From SIRX01 sp965214475 (GTDB taxonomy: Bacteria > Actinomycetota > Rubrobacteria > Rubrobacterales > Rubrobacteraceae): DNA of 64,000 nt. The notes under the pieces are model-generated. The model was given only the letters and a program-made list of their open reading frames with translations. It ran no database searches and was not told the origin of the DNA. The position numbers and the translations under genes were made by a program. The stretch is taken from contig OZ243953.1 in assembly GCA_965214475.1 (NCBI GenBank), forward strand, positions 1,922,001 through 1,986,000, given 5' to 3'. Of the stretch, positions 51,369-60,472 are shown one piece after another (positions within the stretch are counted from its first letter, which is position 1; each line of letters opens with the position of its first letter).

Positions 51369-54293
51369 ATGCCTACACACGAACTACTGACCCCGGCACA
51401 GCGAGCGAGGTTTGCCGAGATCCCTGCGGACCTGGACGATAGGCTCATGGCCCGCCACCACACCCTCTCCAAATCAGAGCTCTACGCTGTCCGAAAACGC
51501 CGTGGGCCGGAGAATCGTCTCGGCTTCGGTGTTCAGCTTGCCTTGTTGAAATTTCCTGGCAGGCCTTTACGTCCCGCCCAACAGGTGCCGGAGAAGATAG
51601 TCCGCTACGTTGCCTCCCAGATCGGTGTGGACCCGACGGTTGTGGATGTTTATGCCAGAGGCCGTGACACTACCCGCCGCGAACACTTCTCCGAGATTAT
51701 CAGGGTTTTCGGCTTCAAGCCCTTCGATGCTTCCGGCTATCGGGAGCTCTCGCGGTGGCTCGGGCAAGTGGCCGCAGGAACCGACTCAGGCCCGGCACTG
51801 GTGGAAGCGGTGCTTGCGGAGATGCGCCGGCGGAAGATAGTCATCCCCGGCATCTACACGGTGAAGAGGCTTGCATGGGAGTCTCGGCGCCGGGCGCACG
51901 CATTGGTGGAGAGAAAGCTGACCGATGGACTCTCCGAAGAGCAACTCGAACGCATTGATGCTCTGTTGCTCACCGCCTCGGACACCACCCGGAGCGATTT
52001 AGTGTGGCTCCGGCAGCCACCTGGCGCACCTTCGCCGCCCAACTTCCAGGAGGTGATCGAGCGACTCTCGTTCGTGAGGTCACTGGGCCTCTCCGCCAAT
52101 GCTGCGAGAGAGGTTCATCAGAACCGTCTCTCACGATTGGCCGCTGAAGGAGCGAGGATGACGTCGCAGAACCTCGCCACACTGGAGAAGGGCCGGAGGC
52201 GGGCGACGTTGATCGCCTATCTGCTCCAACGGGCCGCAGAACTCACCGACGAGGCGCTAGAGATGCACGAACGGATTATGGCCCAGACGTTCTCGGAATC
52301 GGAGAACAAGAGAGACCAGAACTTCAAGGCACGCGGCAAGGCCATAAACAAGAAGCTGGGCGAGTATGCGGGCGTCGGCAACGCACTCATCGCCGCCCGG
52401 GAAGCAGGTCTCGACCCCTACGAGGTGCTCGAAACGGTGCTGCCCTGGGAGAGGTTCGTAGAGAGTGTCGCAGAAGCCGAGGATCTGGCGCTGCCGGCCG
52501 CCTTCGACTACCTGGAACATATCGAGGATTATTACAGCAAGCTCCGCAAGTACGCGCCGCTCCTTCTGGACTCTTTCGACTTTTCGGCCGCTCCGCCCGG
52601 CGAGCCTCTGCTGGAAGCTGTAGAGGTGTTGAAAGACCTCAACGCCACCGGTAGGCGCAAGGTTCCGGAAGATGTACCGACCTCGTTTGTAAAACCCCGC
52701 TGGGAGCCGTACGTGTTCGGCGAAGATGGTGCAATAAACCGGCGTAACTTCGAGATAAACCTGCTCTCCGAGCTAAAGGACAACCTCAAGAGCGGGGACG
52801 TGTGGGTCTCAGGCTCGAACAAGTTCAAGGACTTCGAGGATTACCTGATTCCGAGACCAGTATGGGAGGAGATGCGCGAAAGCTTCACCAGTGACCTTCC
52901 GGGCGACATCGACTCGGACCCGAGGGCATACCTCAAGCACAAGAGTACCCGGCTTCACGAGCAGCTCTGCCGGGTGGCGCGACGGTTGCCTCGCGGTCTA
53001 CTGGAAGGTATCAGGCTCAAAGACGGGAAGATCAAGGTTACCCGCCCAAAGAGGACGGAGCCCAAAGGCATGAAAGAGTTCCGGCGCAGGATCTATGGCT
53101 TTCTACCAAGGATCCGGCTCACCGACCTGATCGTAGAGGTAGACTCCTGGACCCGCTTCTCCAAACACCTCACACACGTAAGAAGCGGCGAGCCCTGCAC
53201 CAACAGGGAGCTCATCTATGCGTCGATTCTGGCTGACGGGACCAACCTTGGGCTGACCAGGATGGCCGAGGCCACCGACGATCCGCGTGTCTCTTACAAG
53301 CGTCTCGCCTGGGCCGCCGACTGGCACGTAAGGGAGGAGACCTACCAGAAGGCCATAGCCGAGATAGTCAACGCCCACTACCGGCTACCCCTCTCTTCTC
53401 ACTGGGGTGGGGGAACGACCTCTTCGTCCGACGGGCAGATATTCTTCGCTGGGGATCCACGCGATGCCCTCTCGCAGACCAACGCCAAGTATGGTCGCGG
53501 GCGCGGTGTAATCTTCTACACCCACATCTCGGACCAGTACGCACCCTTCTACTCCAGGGTCATAAACACCACGGTAAGGGACGCCACTTACGTACTCGAC
53601 GGCCTCCTCTACCACGAGAGCGATCTCAAAATAGAAGAACATTCAACCGACACTGAAGGTTTCACCGACCAAATGTTTGGAGCAACGAATCTCTTGGGCT
53701 ACCGGTTCGCCCCCAGGATGCGCAAGATCAACACTAGAATAATCGCCACCCAGTGGGACGAGGTCTTGAGGCTCATGAGCTCGATAAAGACCGGAACTGT
53801 AACGGCCTCGCTGATCCTCAGGAAGCTGGCAAACTATCCCCGTCAGAACGGATTGGCCAAGGCTCTGCAGGAGATAGGCAAGATAGAGCGTTCTCTATTC
53901 ATGCTCGACTGGTACGAAGACCTGGACCTCAGGGTCCGCATCAACGCCAACCTAAACAAAGGTGAGGCCCGCAATGCCCTAGCCCGGGCCGTCTTCTTCA
54001 ACCGCCTCGGCGAACTCCGAGACCGCTCCTACGAAGATCAGATGAACCGCTCTAGCGGACTAACCTTTCTTTGTGCGGCCATAGCCATGTGGAACGCCGT
54101 CTATCTCGGAAGAGCGGTCGAGACGCTGCAAATGATGGGCGAAGACGTGCCCGACGAATATCTCGCCCACCTCTCGCCGTTTGAGTGGGAGCACATAACC
54201 CTCACTGGCGTCTACCACTGGAACCTCGACTCACCGCCGGCACGATCTGAAGAGTACCGGCCTCTACGAAACCTGCCTATTATCGCTGGATAG
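51369..54293 (+). CDS. tnpA: Tn3-family transposase TnpA
   Basis: An intact transposase of 974 residues that promotes replicative transposition. The N-terminal DUF4158-like domain has LTPAQRARFAEIP and ENRLGFGVQLALLKFPGRPL. The DDE-type catalytic domain shows ADGTNLGLTRMAEATDD, SSDGQIFFAGD and NAKYGRGRGVIFYTHISDQ, with the C-terminal YRFAPRMRKI and MWNAVYLGRAVE. The frame is open from a GTG at 51351, but AGGAGG 8 nt before the ATG at 51369 decides the start. It is related to the broken transposase at 43191 but well diverged, so the two came in separately. Confidence 0.94.
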   Translation: MPTHELLTPAQRARFAEIPADLDDRLMARHHTLSKSELYAVRKRRGPENRLGFGVQLALLKFPGRPLRPAQQVPEKIVRYVASQIGVDPTVVDVYARGRDTTRREHFSEIIRVFGFKPFDASGYRELSRWLGQVAAGTDSGPALVEAVLAEMRRRKIVIPGIYTVKRLAWESRRRAHALVERKLTDGLSEEQLERIDALLLTASDTTRSDLVWLRQPPGAPSPPNFQEVIERLSFVRSLGLSANAAREVHQNRLSRLAAEGARMTSQNLATLEKGRRRATLIAYLLQRAAELTDEALEMHERIMAQTFSESENKRDQNFKARGKAINKKLGEYAGVGNALIAAREAGLDPYEVLETVLPWERFVESVAEAEDLALPAAFDYLEHIEDYYSKLRKYAPLLLDSFDFSAAPPGEPLLEAVEVLKDLNATGRRKVPEDVPTSFVKPRWEPYVFGEDGAINRRNFEINLLSELKDNLKSGDVWVSGSNKFKDFEDYLIPRPVWEEMRESFTSDLPGDIDSDPRAYLKHKSTRLHEQLCRVARRLPRGLLEGIRLKDGKIKVTRPKRTEPKGMKEFRRRIYGFLPRIRLTDLIVEVDSWTRFSKHLTHVRSGEPCTNRELIYASILADGTNLGLTRMAEATDDPRVSYKRLAWAADWHVREETYQKAIAEIVNAHYRLPLSSHWGGGTTSSSDGQIFFAGDPRDALSQTNAKYGRGRGVIFYTHISDQYAPFYSRVINTTVRDATYVLDGLLYHESDLKIEEHSTDTEGFTDQMFGATNLLGYRFAPRMRKINTRIIATQWDEVLRLMSSIKTGTVTASLILRKLANYPRQNGLAKALQEIGKIERSLFMLDWYEDLDLRVRINANLNKGEARNALARAVFFNRLGELRDRSYEDQMNRSSGLTFLCAAIAMWNAVYLGRAVETLQMMGEDVPDEYLAHLSPFEWEHITLTGVYHWNLDSPPARSEEYRPLRNLPIIAG

Positions 54294-54344
54294 CCGCCAC
54301 CAAATTGCTACTGTTGCGCAGTCCCAAAGAACAGTTGTCGCAAG

Positions 54345-55418
54345 CTAAACGTACACTTTACCCGAGATCATGTCTTGTACCGAACTACGGACCTCTTGTA
54401 CCTCTTGAAGCTCCTCTTCTTCCTCTTTCTCGATGGAGCCGCCCTTCTGGTCGCCTACCGGTGGGGTACCGTGTAGGAAGAACTCGGCTGGGAGTGGGGA
54501 ACCGTAGAAGATGATGCCCTGCTCCAGATTCTCTTCGGACCAGGTCACCGGCTTCCAGTCGGGGTCGAGGATCAGGTACCCTGCGTCTCCGAAGAGTTCG
54601 ACACGGTTGCCGCCCGGCTCGAAAGCGTATAGGAAAAGAGCCTGGCTGATGCCGTGCTTTCCCGGTCCGGCCTCTATCTGGATGCCGTACTCGGAGAAAA
54701 CTTCGGCGATGTCGGAGTTGTGTTGGGGTATGCCGTACCAGTAGCAGAGGTGGTGGAAACGTCCTCTCGCCCCTGTCTGGTCGCCCATAAAAGCCAGCTC
54801 ATGCACGAGTGGGCTGACGCTTAACCACGCTCCAGCCTCGCCGCCCTCGCCCAAGACGATGTTCTCGCGCAGGCGGAAGCCCAGGTTCTCCTGCATGAAT
54901 TCCCTGTTCGCTGTGACGTCTGTAGCCATCAGGTTTACGTGGTCCAGCCTGCGTACCGGTATGCCACTCAGGGGCCGCTTCTGGGGGCGGTTGAGCAAGC
55001 CGCTCTTCTTTTCTTCCGGTATCTGGGCGTACTCTATGTCCCAGAGGACTTCCATCTCGTGGCCGTCGGGGGTTTCGAACCGGTAGGCCGGGCCGTGACC
55101 CTGGTCACCGTCGATCCAACCCTTGCCCGCCCCGCTGTTCTCAAGGGCCTGCACCCGGCGCTCCAGGGCCTGCGGTGAGGAAGTGCGCCAGGCGCAATGG
55201 GCCATACCCGCCTCTGCGGACTCGGTGACCTTAAGGGTGTGGTGGTACGAATCCTCGTAGGCTCGCAAGTAGACTGACTGCCCGTCGCGCCCGGTCTCCT
55301 CCAGGGCTAGAAGATCCTTGAAGAACCACAACGTTTCGTCGGGTTTGGGGGTCAGGATTTCGACGTGAGCCAACTGGGCTACGTCGAAGATCGGCTCTTT
55401 GAATTGGTCCTCGATCAT
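54345..55418 (-). CDS. Extradiol catechol 2,3-dioxygenase (VOC family)
   Basis: Opens catechols next to the diol using Fe(II), giving 2-hydroxymuconic semialdehydes for the genes downstream of the divergent regulator. The protein has 357 residues: two VOC domains (about 12-125 and 155-290). Metal ligands are the His of RLDHVNLMATD, the His pair region RGRFHHLCYWYG and the Glu of GGNRVELFGD in the second domain. HGISQALFLYAFEPGG is the usual loop before the last ligand. The C-terminus carries an extra tail of about 45 residues rich in Glu (IEKEEEEELQEVQEV), longer than in most relatives. The exact substrate is not predictable. Confidence 0.92.
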   Translation of the reverse strand: MIEDQFKEPIFDVAQLAHVEILTPKPDETLWFFKDLLALEETGRDGQSVYLRAYEDSYHHTLKVTESAEAGMAHCAWRTSSPQALERRVQALENSGAGKGWIDGDQGHGPAYRFETPDGHEMEVLWDIEYAQIPEEKKSGLLNRPQKRPLSGIPVRRLDHVNLMATDVTANREFMQENLGFRLRENIVLGEGGEAGAWLSVSPLVHELAFMGDQTGARGRFHHLCYWYGIPQHNSDIAEVFSEYGIQIEAGPGKHGISQALFLYAFEPGGNRVELFGDAGYLILDPDWKPVTWSEENLEQGIIFYGSPLPAEFFLHGTPPVGDQKGGSIEKEEEEELQEVQEVRSSVQDMISGKVYV

Positions 55419-55551
55419 AGTGCTCCTTTCCTAATTCGAGCCCCGAGCTATGACCGGAGACTCTACTCCACCTAAATCTGTTCTTCTTATCTTCCCGGTG
55501 TCGCTTCCTTCAATTCCCATTGTTACCCAAGGACCAAGGTCGTGGCAATAG

Positions 55552-55623
55552 TATCGTTCGTCATAATCGAACTAGACGAGAATTCGAGAAATAATCTTTC
55601 AAGTTCGTCATCAACGAACGATA
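55552..55623. promoter_or_regulatory. Candidate IclR operator in the dioxygenase/iclR gap
   Basis: The perfect 10-bp inverted repeat TATCGTTCGT (55552-55561) and ACGAACGATA (55614-55623), with further TTCGT/ACGAA halves between, lies in the 268-nt divergent gap. It is well placed to control both the dioxygenase and the iclR-led operon. Confidence 0.55.
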
Positions 55624-55686
55624 TTGTTGTTGCTGTAGGCACCGACAGGTAACCTTCGATTCATAAGAAAGGTTGGTGAGAGGGAA

Positions 55687-56493
55687 GTGCAAACCGTAGA
55701 GAAGGCCGGGAGAGTATTGAACTTGTTCTCCGTGGAGAAACCCGAGTGGGGCGTGAGCGAGGTCGCCGAGTGGCTCCGGTATCCGAAATCTAGCATCTCC
55801 GAGATGATGAGCGCGCTTGCGCATCAAGGACTATTGCAGCGGACGGGAGATCGGAAATACCGATTGGGTTGGCGGATTATGGCTATGAGCCGCGTGCTTC
55901 TGGAGACCACGGAGTTTCGGGATGAGGCGCGGCGTGCGATGGAGCATTTGGTTTCCCTCTTTGGAGAGACGGTCCATCTTGCGGCCCTGGAGCGCGGGCA
56001 GGTTATCTACGTGGAGAAGTTGCGGGGTACGCGGGCGGTACAGGTCTCGGTGACCGCTGTGGGCGGCAAGTTCGCGGCCCACGCCAGTGCCGTCGGTAAG
56101 GCACTTCTCTCCTACCGTCCGTGGGAGGAGGTCGTCGAGATATTCGAGGTGGAGGGCATGCCGGCACTCACGCCCAACACCATTACTACGCTGGACGACT
56201 TCCGCGAAGAGCTTGACGGCGTGCGCAGAAAGGGGTACGCCCACGATATCGAGGAGGCTGATCTCGAACTGTGTTGCGTTGCGGCCCCGGTAAAGGACTA
56301 CACCGGGGAGGTAGTGGCATCCATGAGCCTCTCGGTACCTGCCTACAGATTTTGGGACAGCGAAGAGAAGTACCGTCATGAGCTAATGAAGACGTGCGTT
56401 CGGGCATCCCAGAACTTGGGATACGCGGGGCCCAGACATCGTCCGGGCAGAAGGCTGTCGAGGGAGGTCTTGGGTGGCAGAGCAAGTGGCTGA
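55687..56493 (+). CDS. IclR-family regulator of the meta-cleavage genes
   Basis: A 268-residue regulator. The N-terminal winged helix (1-65) has AGRVLNLFSVEKPEWGVSEV, then YPKSSISEMMSALAHQGLL. The C-terminal IclR effector domain has ETVHLAALERGQVIYVEKL, AAHASAVGKALLSYRP and CCVAAPVKDYTGEVVASMSL. IclR proteins control aromatic acid degradation operons in many actinobacteria. It is the first gene of the plus-strand catabolic operon; the next gene starts 20 nt inside its end. The start is a GTG after AGAGGGAA. Confidence 0.9.
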   Translation: MQTVEKAGRVLNLFSVEKPEWGVSEVAEWLRYPKSSISEMMSALAHQGLLQRTGDRKYRLGWRIMAMSRVLLETTEFRDEARRAMEHLVSLFGETVHLAALERGQVIYVEKLRGTRAVQVSVTAVGGKFAAHASAVGKALLSYRPWEEVVEIFEVEGMPALTPNTITTLDDFREELDGVRRKGYAHDIEEADLELCCVAAPVKDYTGEVVASMSLSVPAYRFWDSEEKYRHELMKTCVRASQNLGYAGPRHRPGRRLSREVLGGRASG

Positions 56494-57406
56494 CAAGGGA
56501 CGGGTGAAGGTCGCCATTGTGGGCTCGGGGAACATCGGTAGTGACCTGATGTACAAGTTGATCGGGAATCCGGGCTGCATGGAACTGGCCGTGGTGTCTG
56601 GGATCGATCCGGATTCGGAGGGATTGAAGAGGGCGGAGGAAGAGGGGATAGCTACTACCAGCGACGGTATAGAGCCGTTACTGGAGGACCCCGACGTAAA
56701 GATCGTCTTCGATGCCACGAGCGCCAGGGCGCACGTCAGACACGCCAAGCTTTTGCGCGAGGCCGGCAAGATCGCCGTGGATCTCACCCCCGCCGCCCGC
56801 GGGCCATACGTCGTGCCGGTGACGAACCTGACCGAGCACCTGGATAAGCACAACGTCAACCTTCTGACCTGTGGTGCCCAGGCCACGGTACCCATGGCGC
56901 ACGCTATCTCACGGGTAACCCCGGTTGCGTACGCAGAGATGGTTAGCACCGTCGCCAGCCTGTCTGCCGGGCCGGGCACCCGGCACAACATCGACGAGTT
57001 CACGGTAACCACGGCTCGCGGACTCGAACAGGTCGGCGGAGCACAGCGTGGGAAAGCGATCATCGTCCTGAATCCCGCGGACCCTCCCATAATGATGCGC
57101 AACACGGTGTACGTGGTGCCGGAGGGAGATTTCGACGAAGGTGAGGTGGTTCGCTCGGTGGAGAAGATAGTGGCCGAGGTCCAGAAGTACGTGCCGGGCT
57201 ACCGGCTCAAGGACGAGCCGGTCTTCGACGTGAAGGAGACGCCATGGGGCGAGAAGCGAGTGGTGGTGTTGCTTCTGGAGGTGTCGGGGGCGGGAGACTT
57301 CTTGCCCAAGTACGCCGGGAACTTGGACATCATGACCTCGGCGGCGCGGGGTGTCGGCGAGCAGTTCGCCTGTTATCTCTTGAGGAAAAGGGAGGTGTTG
57401 GCATGA
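56474..57406 (+). CDS. Acetaldehyde dehydrogenase (acylating), DmpF/MhpF type
   Basis: Oxidises acetaldehyde from the aldolase to acetyl-CoA with NAD and CoA. The protein has 310 residues. The Rossmann motif is VAIVGSGNIGSDLMYKL, the catalytic Cys is in NLLTCGAQATVPMAHAIS, and the C-terminal domain has GGAQRGKAIIVLNPADPP and LEVSGAGDFLPKYAGNLDIM. It forms a channelled complex with the aldolase encoded next, which it overlaps by ATGA. The GTG start lies inside the iclR 3' end. Confidence 0.95.
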   Translation: MAEQVADKGRVKVAIVGSGNIGSDLMYKLIGNPGCMELAVVSGIDPDSEGLKRAEEEGIATTSDGIEPLLEDPDVKIVFDATSARAHVRHAKLLREAGKIAVDLTPAARGPYVVPVTNLTEHLDKHNVNLLTCGAQATVPMAHAISRVTPVAYAEMVSTVASLSAGPGTRHNIDEFTVTTARGLEQVGGAQRGKAIIVLNPADPPIMMRNTVYVVPEGDFDEGEVVRSVEKIVAEVQKYVPGYRLKDEPVFDVKETPWGEKRVVVLLLEVSGAGDFLPKYAGNLDIMTSAARGVGEQFACYLLRKREVLA

Positions 57407-58422
57407 AGGCGCCCAGGGTCACCGACACGTCCTTGCGCGATGGCTCCCACCCGATGGGACACCAGTTTACGAAGGAGCAGGTGCGCGACGTCGCGCGGAC
57501 GCTCGACGAAGCCGGGGTGCCGGTGATCGAGGTCTCCCACGGAGACGGGCTCGCGGGCGCCTCTATCCAGTACGGCTTCTCGAAGACCTCGGAGATGGAC
57601 CTGATCTCAGCAACCCGAGACGTCTGTGAGCGGGCGAGGATCGCCGCGCTTCTCCTGCCCGGCATAGGTACGCGGGAAGATCTGAAGGAGGCGGCCGAAC
57701 GCGGGGTGCAGATCGTGAGGATCGCCACCCAATGTACCGAGGCCGACATCTCCGAAGAACATTTCGCGGCAGCCAAAGAGCTGGGGCTGGAGGCGATAGG
57801 CTTCCTGATGATGGCCCACCTGCGCCCGCCCGAAGTGCTGGCCGAACAGGCGAAGCTGATGGAGTCCTACGGAGCCGACTGCGTCTACGTGGTCGATTCC
57901 GCCGGCGCGCTGCTCACCGATGGCGTCCGCGACAGAGTAGGAGCGCTCAAAGAAACCCTCTCGTGCGAGGTGGGTTTTCACGCGCACGATAACCTCGGTC
58001 TGGCCGTCGGCAACACAATCGCGTCGTTGGAGGCGGGCGCCGATCAGGTCGACGGTTGTCTGCGAGGACTCGGAGCGGGAGCGGGCAACGCACCGACCGA
58101 GCTCCTGGCTGCAGTGCTCGACCGCCTGGTCGTCAACTCCGGCCTCGACGTCTTCGCGCTCATGGACGCCGCGGAGTTCGTGATGGCGCCCATCATGCCC
58201 TTCCAACCCTTCCCCGACAGAGACGCGATCACCATAGGATACGCCGGTGTTTACTCGACATTCTTGCTGCACGCGAAAAGGGCGGCCGAGCGCTACGAGT
58301 TAGACCCGCGCGACATCCTGGTGGAGCTGGGCCGTCGGCAGGCCGTGGCGGGCCAGGAGGACTGGATCCTCGACGTCGCCAGGGAACTCGCCCGCAAAGA
58401 AACGAACGTGGGAGTCGCGTGA
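57403..58422 (+). CDS. 4-hydroxy-2-oxovalerate aldolase, DmpG/MhpE type
   Basis: Cleaves 4-hydroxy-2-oxovalerate to pyruvate and acetaldehyde. The protein has 339 residues. It has the HMGL-like entry VTDTSLRDGSHPMGHQFT (catalytic Arg-Asp and His), EVSHGDGLAGASIQYGF, VVDSAGALL and the metal-binding FHAHDNLGLAVGN. The C-terminal communication domain (from about residue 290) contacts the dehydrogenase. The start ATG at 57403 follows GGGAGG by 8 nt and overlaps the dehydrogenase stop; a longer frame upstream to 57244 is antecedent overlap and not coding. Confidence 0.95.
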   Translation: MKAPRVTDTSLRDGSHPMGHQFTKEQVRDVARTLDEAGVPVIEVSHGDGLAGASIQYGFSKTSEMDLISATRDVCERARIAALLLPGIGTREDLKEAAERGVQIVRIATQCTEADISEEHFAAAKELGLEAIGFLMMAHLRPPEVLAEQAKLMESYGADCVYVVDSAGALLTDGVRDRVGALKETLSCEVGFHAHDNLGLAVGNTIASLEAGADQVDGCLRGLGAGAGNAPTELLAAVLDRLVVNSGLDVFALMDAAEFVMAPIMPFQPFPDRDAITIGYAGVYSTFLLHAKRAAERYELDPRDILVELGRRQAVAGQEDWILDVARELARKETNVGVA

Positions 58423-58514
58423 GCGTGCTGGACGCACCCGAAAAAGCTCCAACACTGAAGCAACTCTCTAATGACCGCAGGAGGCTTCGGGAACCGTCGG
58501 GAAAGACAGACTAG
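58419..58514 (+). CDS. Possible 31-residue ORF in the catabolic operon
   Basis: A GTG overlaps the aldolase stop (GTGA) and opens a 31-codon frame (VLDAPEKAPTLKQLSNDRR) ending 13 nt before the hydrolase ATG. The tight packing is suggestive, but the peptide is not recognised and no Shine-Dalgarno is visible. Confidence 0.25.
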   Translation: MSVLDAPEKAPTLKQLSNDRRRLREPSGKTD

Positions 58515-58527
58515 ACGAGGAGGAAAC

Positions 58528-59385
58528 ATGGCCGAAAACACGGCAACAACCATCAAGACCGGCAACTACGAGACCTACCTGAACCGTACGGGGGAGGGGA
58601 ACGATGAGGCGATCCTTTTTCTGCACGGCTCGGGTCCGGGGGTAGTCTCATGGTCCAACTGGCAGTTCACCATGCCGGTACTGGGCGAGCATTACGATTG
58701 CCTGGCCCCGGATCTCGTCGGCTTCGGCAAGAGCGAGCATCCCGAGGAACCTCCTGAGGGCATGGATGCCTGGATGGAAGCCTGGATCGAGCAGAGCATA
58801 GCCCTGCTGGACGACCTGGGGTTGGGACGGGTCCACATCGTCGGCAACTCGATGGGGGGTGCGATCGCCCTCCACCTTATACACCGCTACCCGGAGTGCG
58901 TCGGACGCGTGGCGCTGATGGGGCCTGCGGGACCTCCACACCGCATCACGGATCAGTTAGACGGCATCTGGGGATTCTATGAGGAGCCCACCGCCGAACA
59001 CATGAGAGAGCTCATAGACTGGTTCGCATACGATCCCAAAGCGGCCGTCGGCGAGGACCTGGACAAGATCGCAGAGATGAGACTTGAGGCGGCTATGCAA
59101 CCCGAAGTGCGGCGCAGCTTCGAGGCCATGTTCCCCCCGCTGCGCCAGAGGCACGTAGACGATTTGCAGCTACCCGAGGAGGCCTTTGCAAACCTGGAGC
59201 ACCCGACGCTTCTGATACACGGCCGCGACGATCACATCGTCCCGCTGGAGACGAGCATGTATCTTCTAGAGCATCTGCCCCACGCGCAACTACACGTCTT
59301 CGGCCGGTGCAGCCACTGGACCATGATCGAATACAAGAACGCCTTCAACCAGCTACTGGAAGACTTCTTTGGAGGCAGACTGTAG
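58528..59385 (+). CDS. Meta-cleavage product hydrolase (DmpD/MhpC type)
   Basis: A C-C bond hydrolase acting on 2-hydroxymuconic semialdehyde-like ring-fission products. From the ATG at 58528 (GAGGAGG 5 nt upstream) it has 285 residues. Oxyanion segment: ILFLHGSGPGVVSWSNW. Nucleophile Ser: IVGNSMGGAIALHL. Acid: LIHGRDDHIVP. His: GRCSHWTMIE. The GSGPGVVSWSNW motif is typical of meta-cleavage hydrolases. It gives 2-hydroxypenta-2,4-dienoate for the hydratase encoded next. Confidence 0.92.
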   Translation: MAENTATTIKTGNYETYLNRTGEGNDEAILFLHGSGPGVVSWSNWQFTMPVLGEHYDCLAPDLVGFGKSEHPEEPPEGMDAWMEAWIEQSIALLDDLGLGRVHIVGNSMGGAIALHLIHRYPECVGRVALMGPAGPPHRITDQLDGIWGFYEEPTAEHMRELIDWFAYDPKAAVGEDLDKIAEMRLEAAMQPEVRRSFEAMFPPLRQRHVDDLQLPEEAFANLEHPTLLIHGRDDHIVPLETSMYLLEHLPHAQLHVFGRCSHWTMIEYKNAFNQLLEDFFGGRL

Positions 59386-59463
59386 GCGCGGTAGTACAGC
59401 ACTACACAGGTAGGGAGTCTACCGGTGACGGGAACTATCGAATTCTACAAGGAGGCTTAACGT

Positions 59464-60264
59464 ATGCCTGAGCAACCGGTGAGCGTGGACGTAGAGGCTC
59501 TGGCCCAGCGGCTGGACGATGCCTGGGAGAACCGTAGGCCGATCGAGCCGCTCAGCGAGACCGACTGCTTGAGAGCCGAGGATTCTTACGCCGTGCAGAG
59601 CCGTTGGACAGAGTTGAGGCTGGAGCGTGGAGAGCAAATCGCCGGGCGCAAGATCGGGCTGACAAGCTCCGCTATGCAGGAACAGATGGGAGTAAACGAG
59701 CCGGACTACGGCAGCCTCTGGACCTCCCGTCAATTTCCGGCGCAAGGGGGGCAGGCCGAGATCCCCACCGGCGTATTCGTGCAGCCCCGTCTAGAAGGGG
59801 AGTTCGCTTTTCTCATCGGCAAACCCCTCTCCGGGGAGAACGTTACGCCTCAGGAGGTGCTCGTCGCCACCGATGCCGTAGCCGTAGCCGTCGAAGTCGT
59901 CGACAGCCGAATCGCGGATTGGCGCGTAACGCTCGCCGACACCATCGCGGATAACGCCTCCTACGGCGGGTTCACCCTGGGCCTGTGGAGCCGGTCATTG
60001 AGGGACGAGGACCTGCGGGCACTCGGTATGACCGTTCACCAGAATGGAAAGCCGGTGATACAGGCACTAGGTGCCGCAGCCCTCGGCGGTCCAGCGCGAG
60101 CCGTTGCGTGGCTCGTGCGGAAGCTCACGTCCTTCGGGGTGAGTCTGAACCCGGGAGACGTGGTGCTCTCAGGATCTCTCGGAGGCGCCGTCCCGTTGGA
60201 GCAAGGAGATGTATTTACCCTTGAAGTCCAGGGGCAACCAGCCCTGACAACGAGATTCGTTTAA
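59464..60264 (+). CDS. 2-keto-4-pentenoate hydratase (DmpE/MhpD type)
   Basis: Adds water to 2-hydroxypenta-2,4-dienoate to give 4-hydroxy-2-oxovalerate, the aldolase substrate. The protein has 266 residues and belongs to the fumarylacetoacetate hydrolase-like fold: AGRKIGLTSSAMQEQMGV, LEGEFAFLIGKPL (metal ligands Glu), VAVEVVDSRIADWRVTLADT and NPGDVVLSGSLGGAVPL. AAGGAGG precedes the ATG by 8 nt. It is the last gene of the operon. The following 208 nt (60265-60472) hold no gene and no clear terminator. Confidence 0.93.
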   Translation: MPEQPVSVDVEALAQRLDDAWENRRPIEPLSETDCLRAEDSYAVQSRWTELRLERGEQIAGRKIGLTSSAMQEQMGVNEPDYGSLWTSRQFPAQGGQAEIPTGVFVQPRLEGEFAFLIGKPLSGENVTPQEVLVATDAVAVAVEVVDSRIADWRVTLADTIADNASYGGFTLGLWSRSLRDEDLRALGMTVHQNGKPVIQALGAAALGGPARAVAWLVRKLTSFGVSLNPGDVVLSGSLGGAVPLEQGDVFTLEVQGQPALTTRFV

Positions 60265-60472
60265 GTACCTCTGACCTGCGCAAGTGCGTCTGGCGACGCT
60301 CCCGGCAGTGCCAGCCCGCCAGGATGCCTAGTCTGCTTCGAGGTCAAGAGACCGGCTCTGGCGCGAGCGACGGACTGAGAGACCCCGCGCACCGAAATCT
60401 GCCTCGTCCGGGAACGACGTAGCAAGCCCTTTGCACCTTCCAAAAATCCATGAATATCGGAACGTTACTCTC

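Larger units (their letters stand above)
50267..54293 (+). mobile_element. Tn3-family transposition module (TnpI-like recombinase plus TnpA)
   Basis: Resolution site, tyrosine recombinase and intact transposase form one functional unit. I could not identify the 35-45 bp terminal inverted repeats by eye, so the outer ends are unknown. The right end should lie within 50 nt of 54293, because the dioxygenase gene ends at 54345. The left end may lie before the TetR/DUF418/hydrolase cassette, which would then be cargo. Confidence 0.75.

Noticed and set aside
57244..57402. A longer aldolase starting at 57244
   Set aside because: The extension is glycine/arginine-rich, overlaps the dehydrogenase gene, and a good Shine-Dalgarno serves the ATG at 57403.
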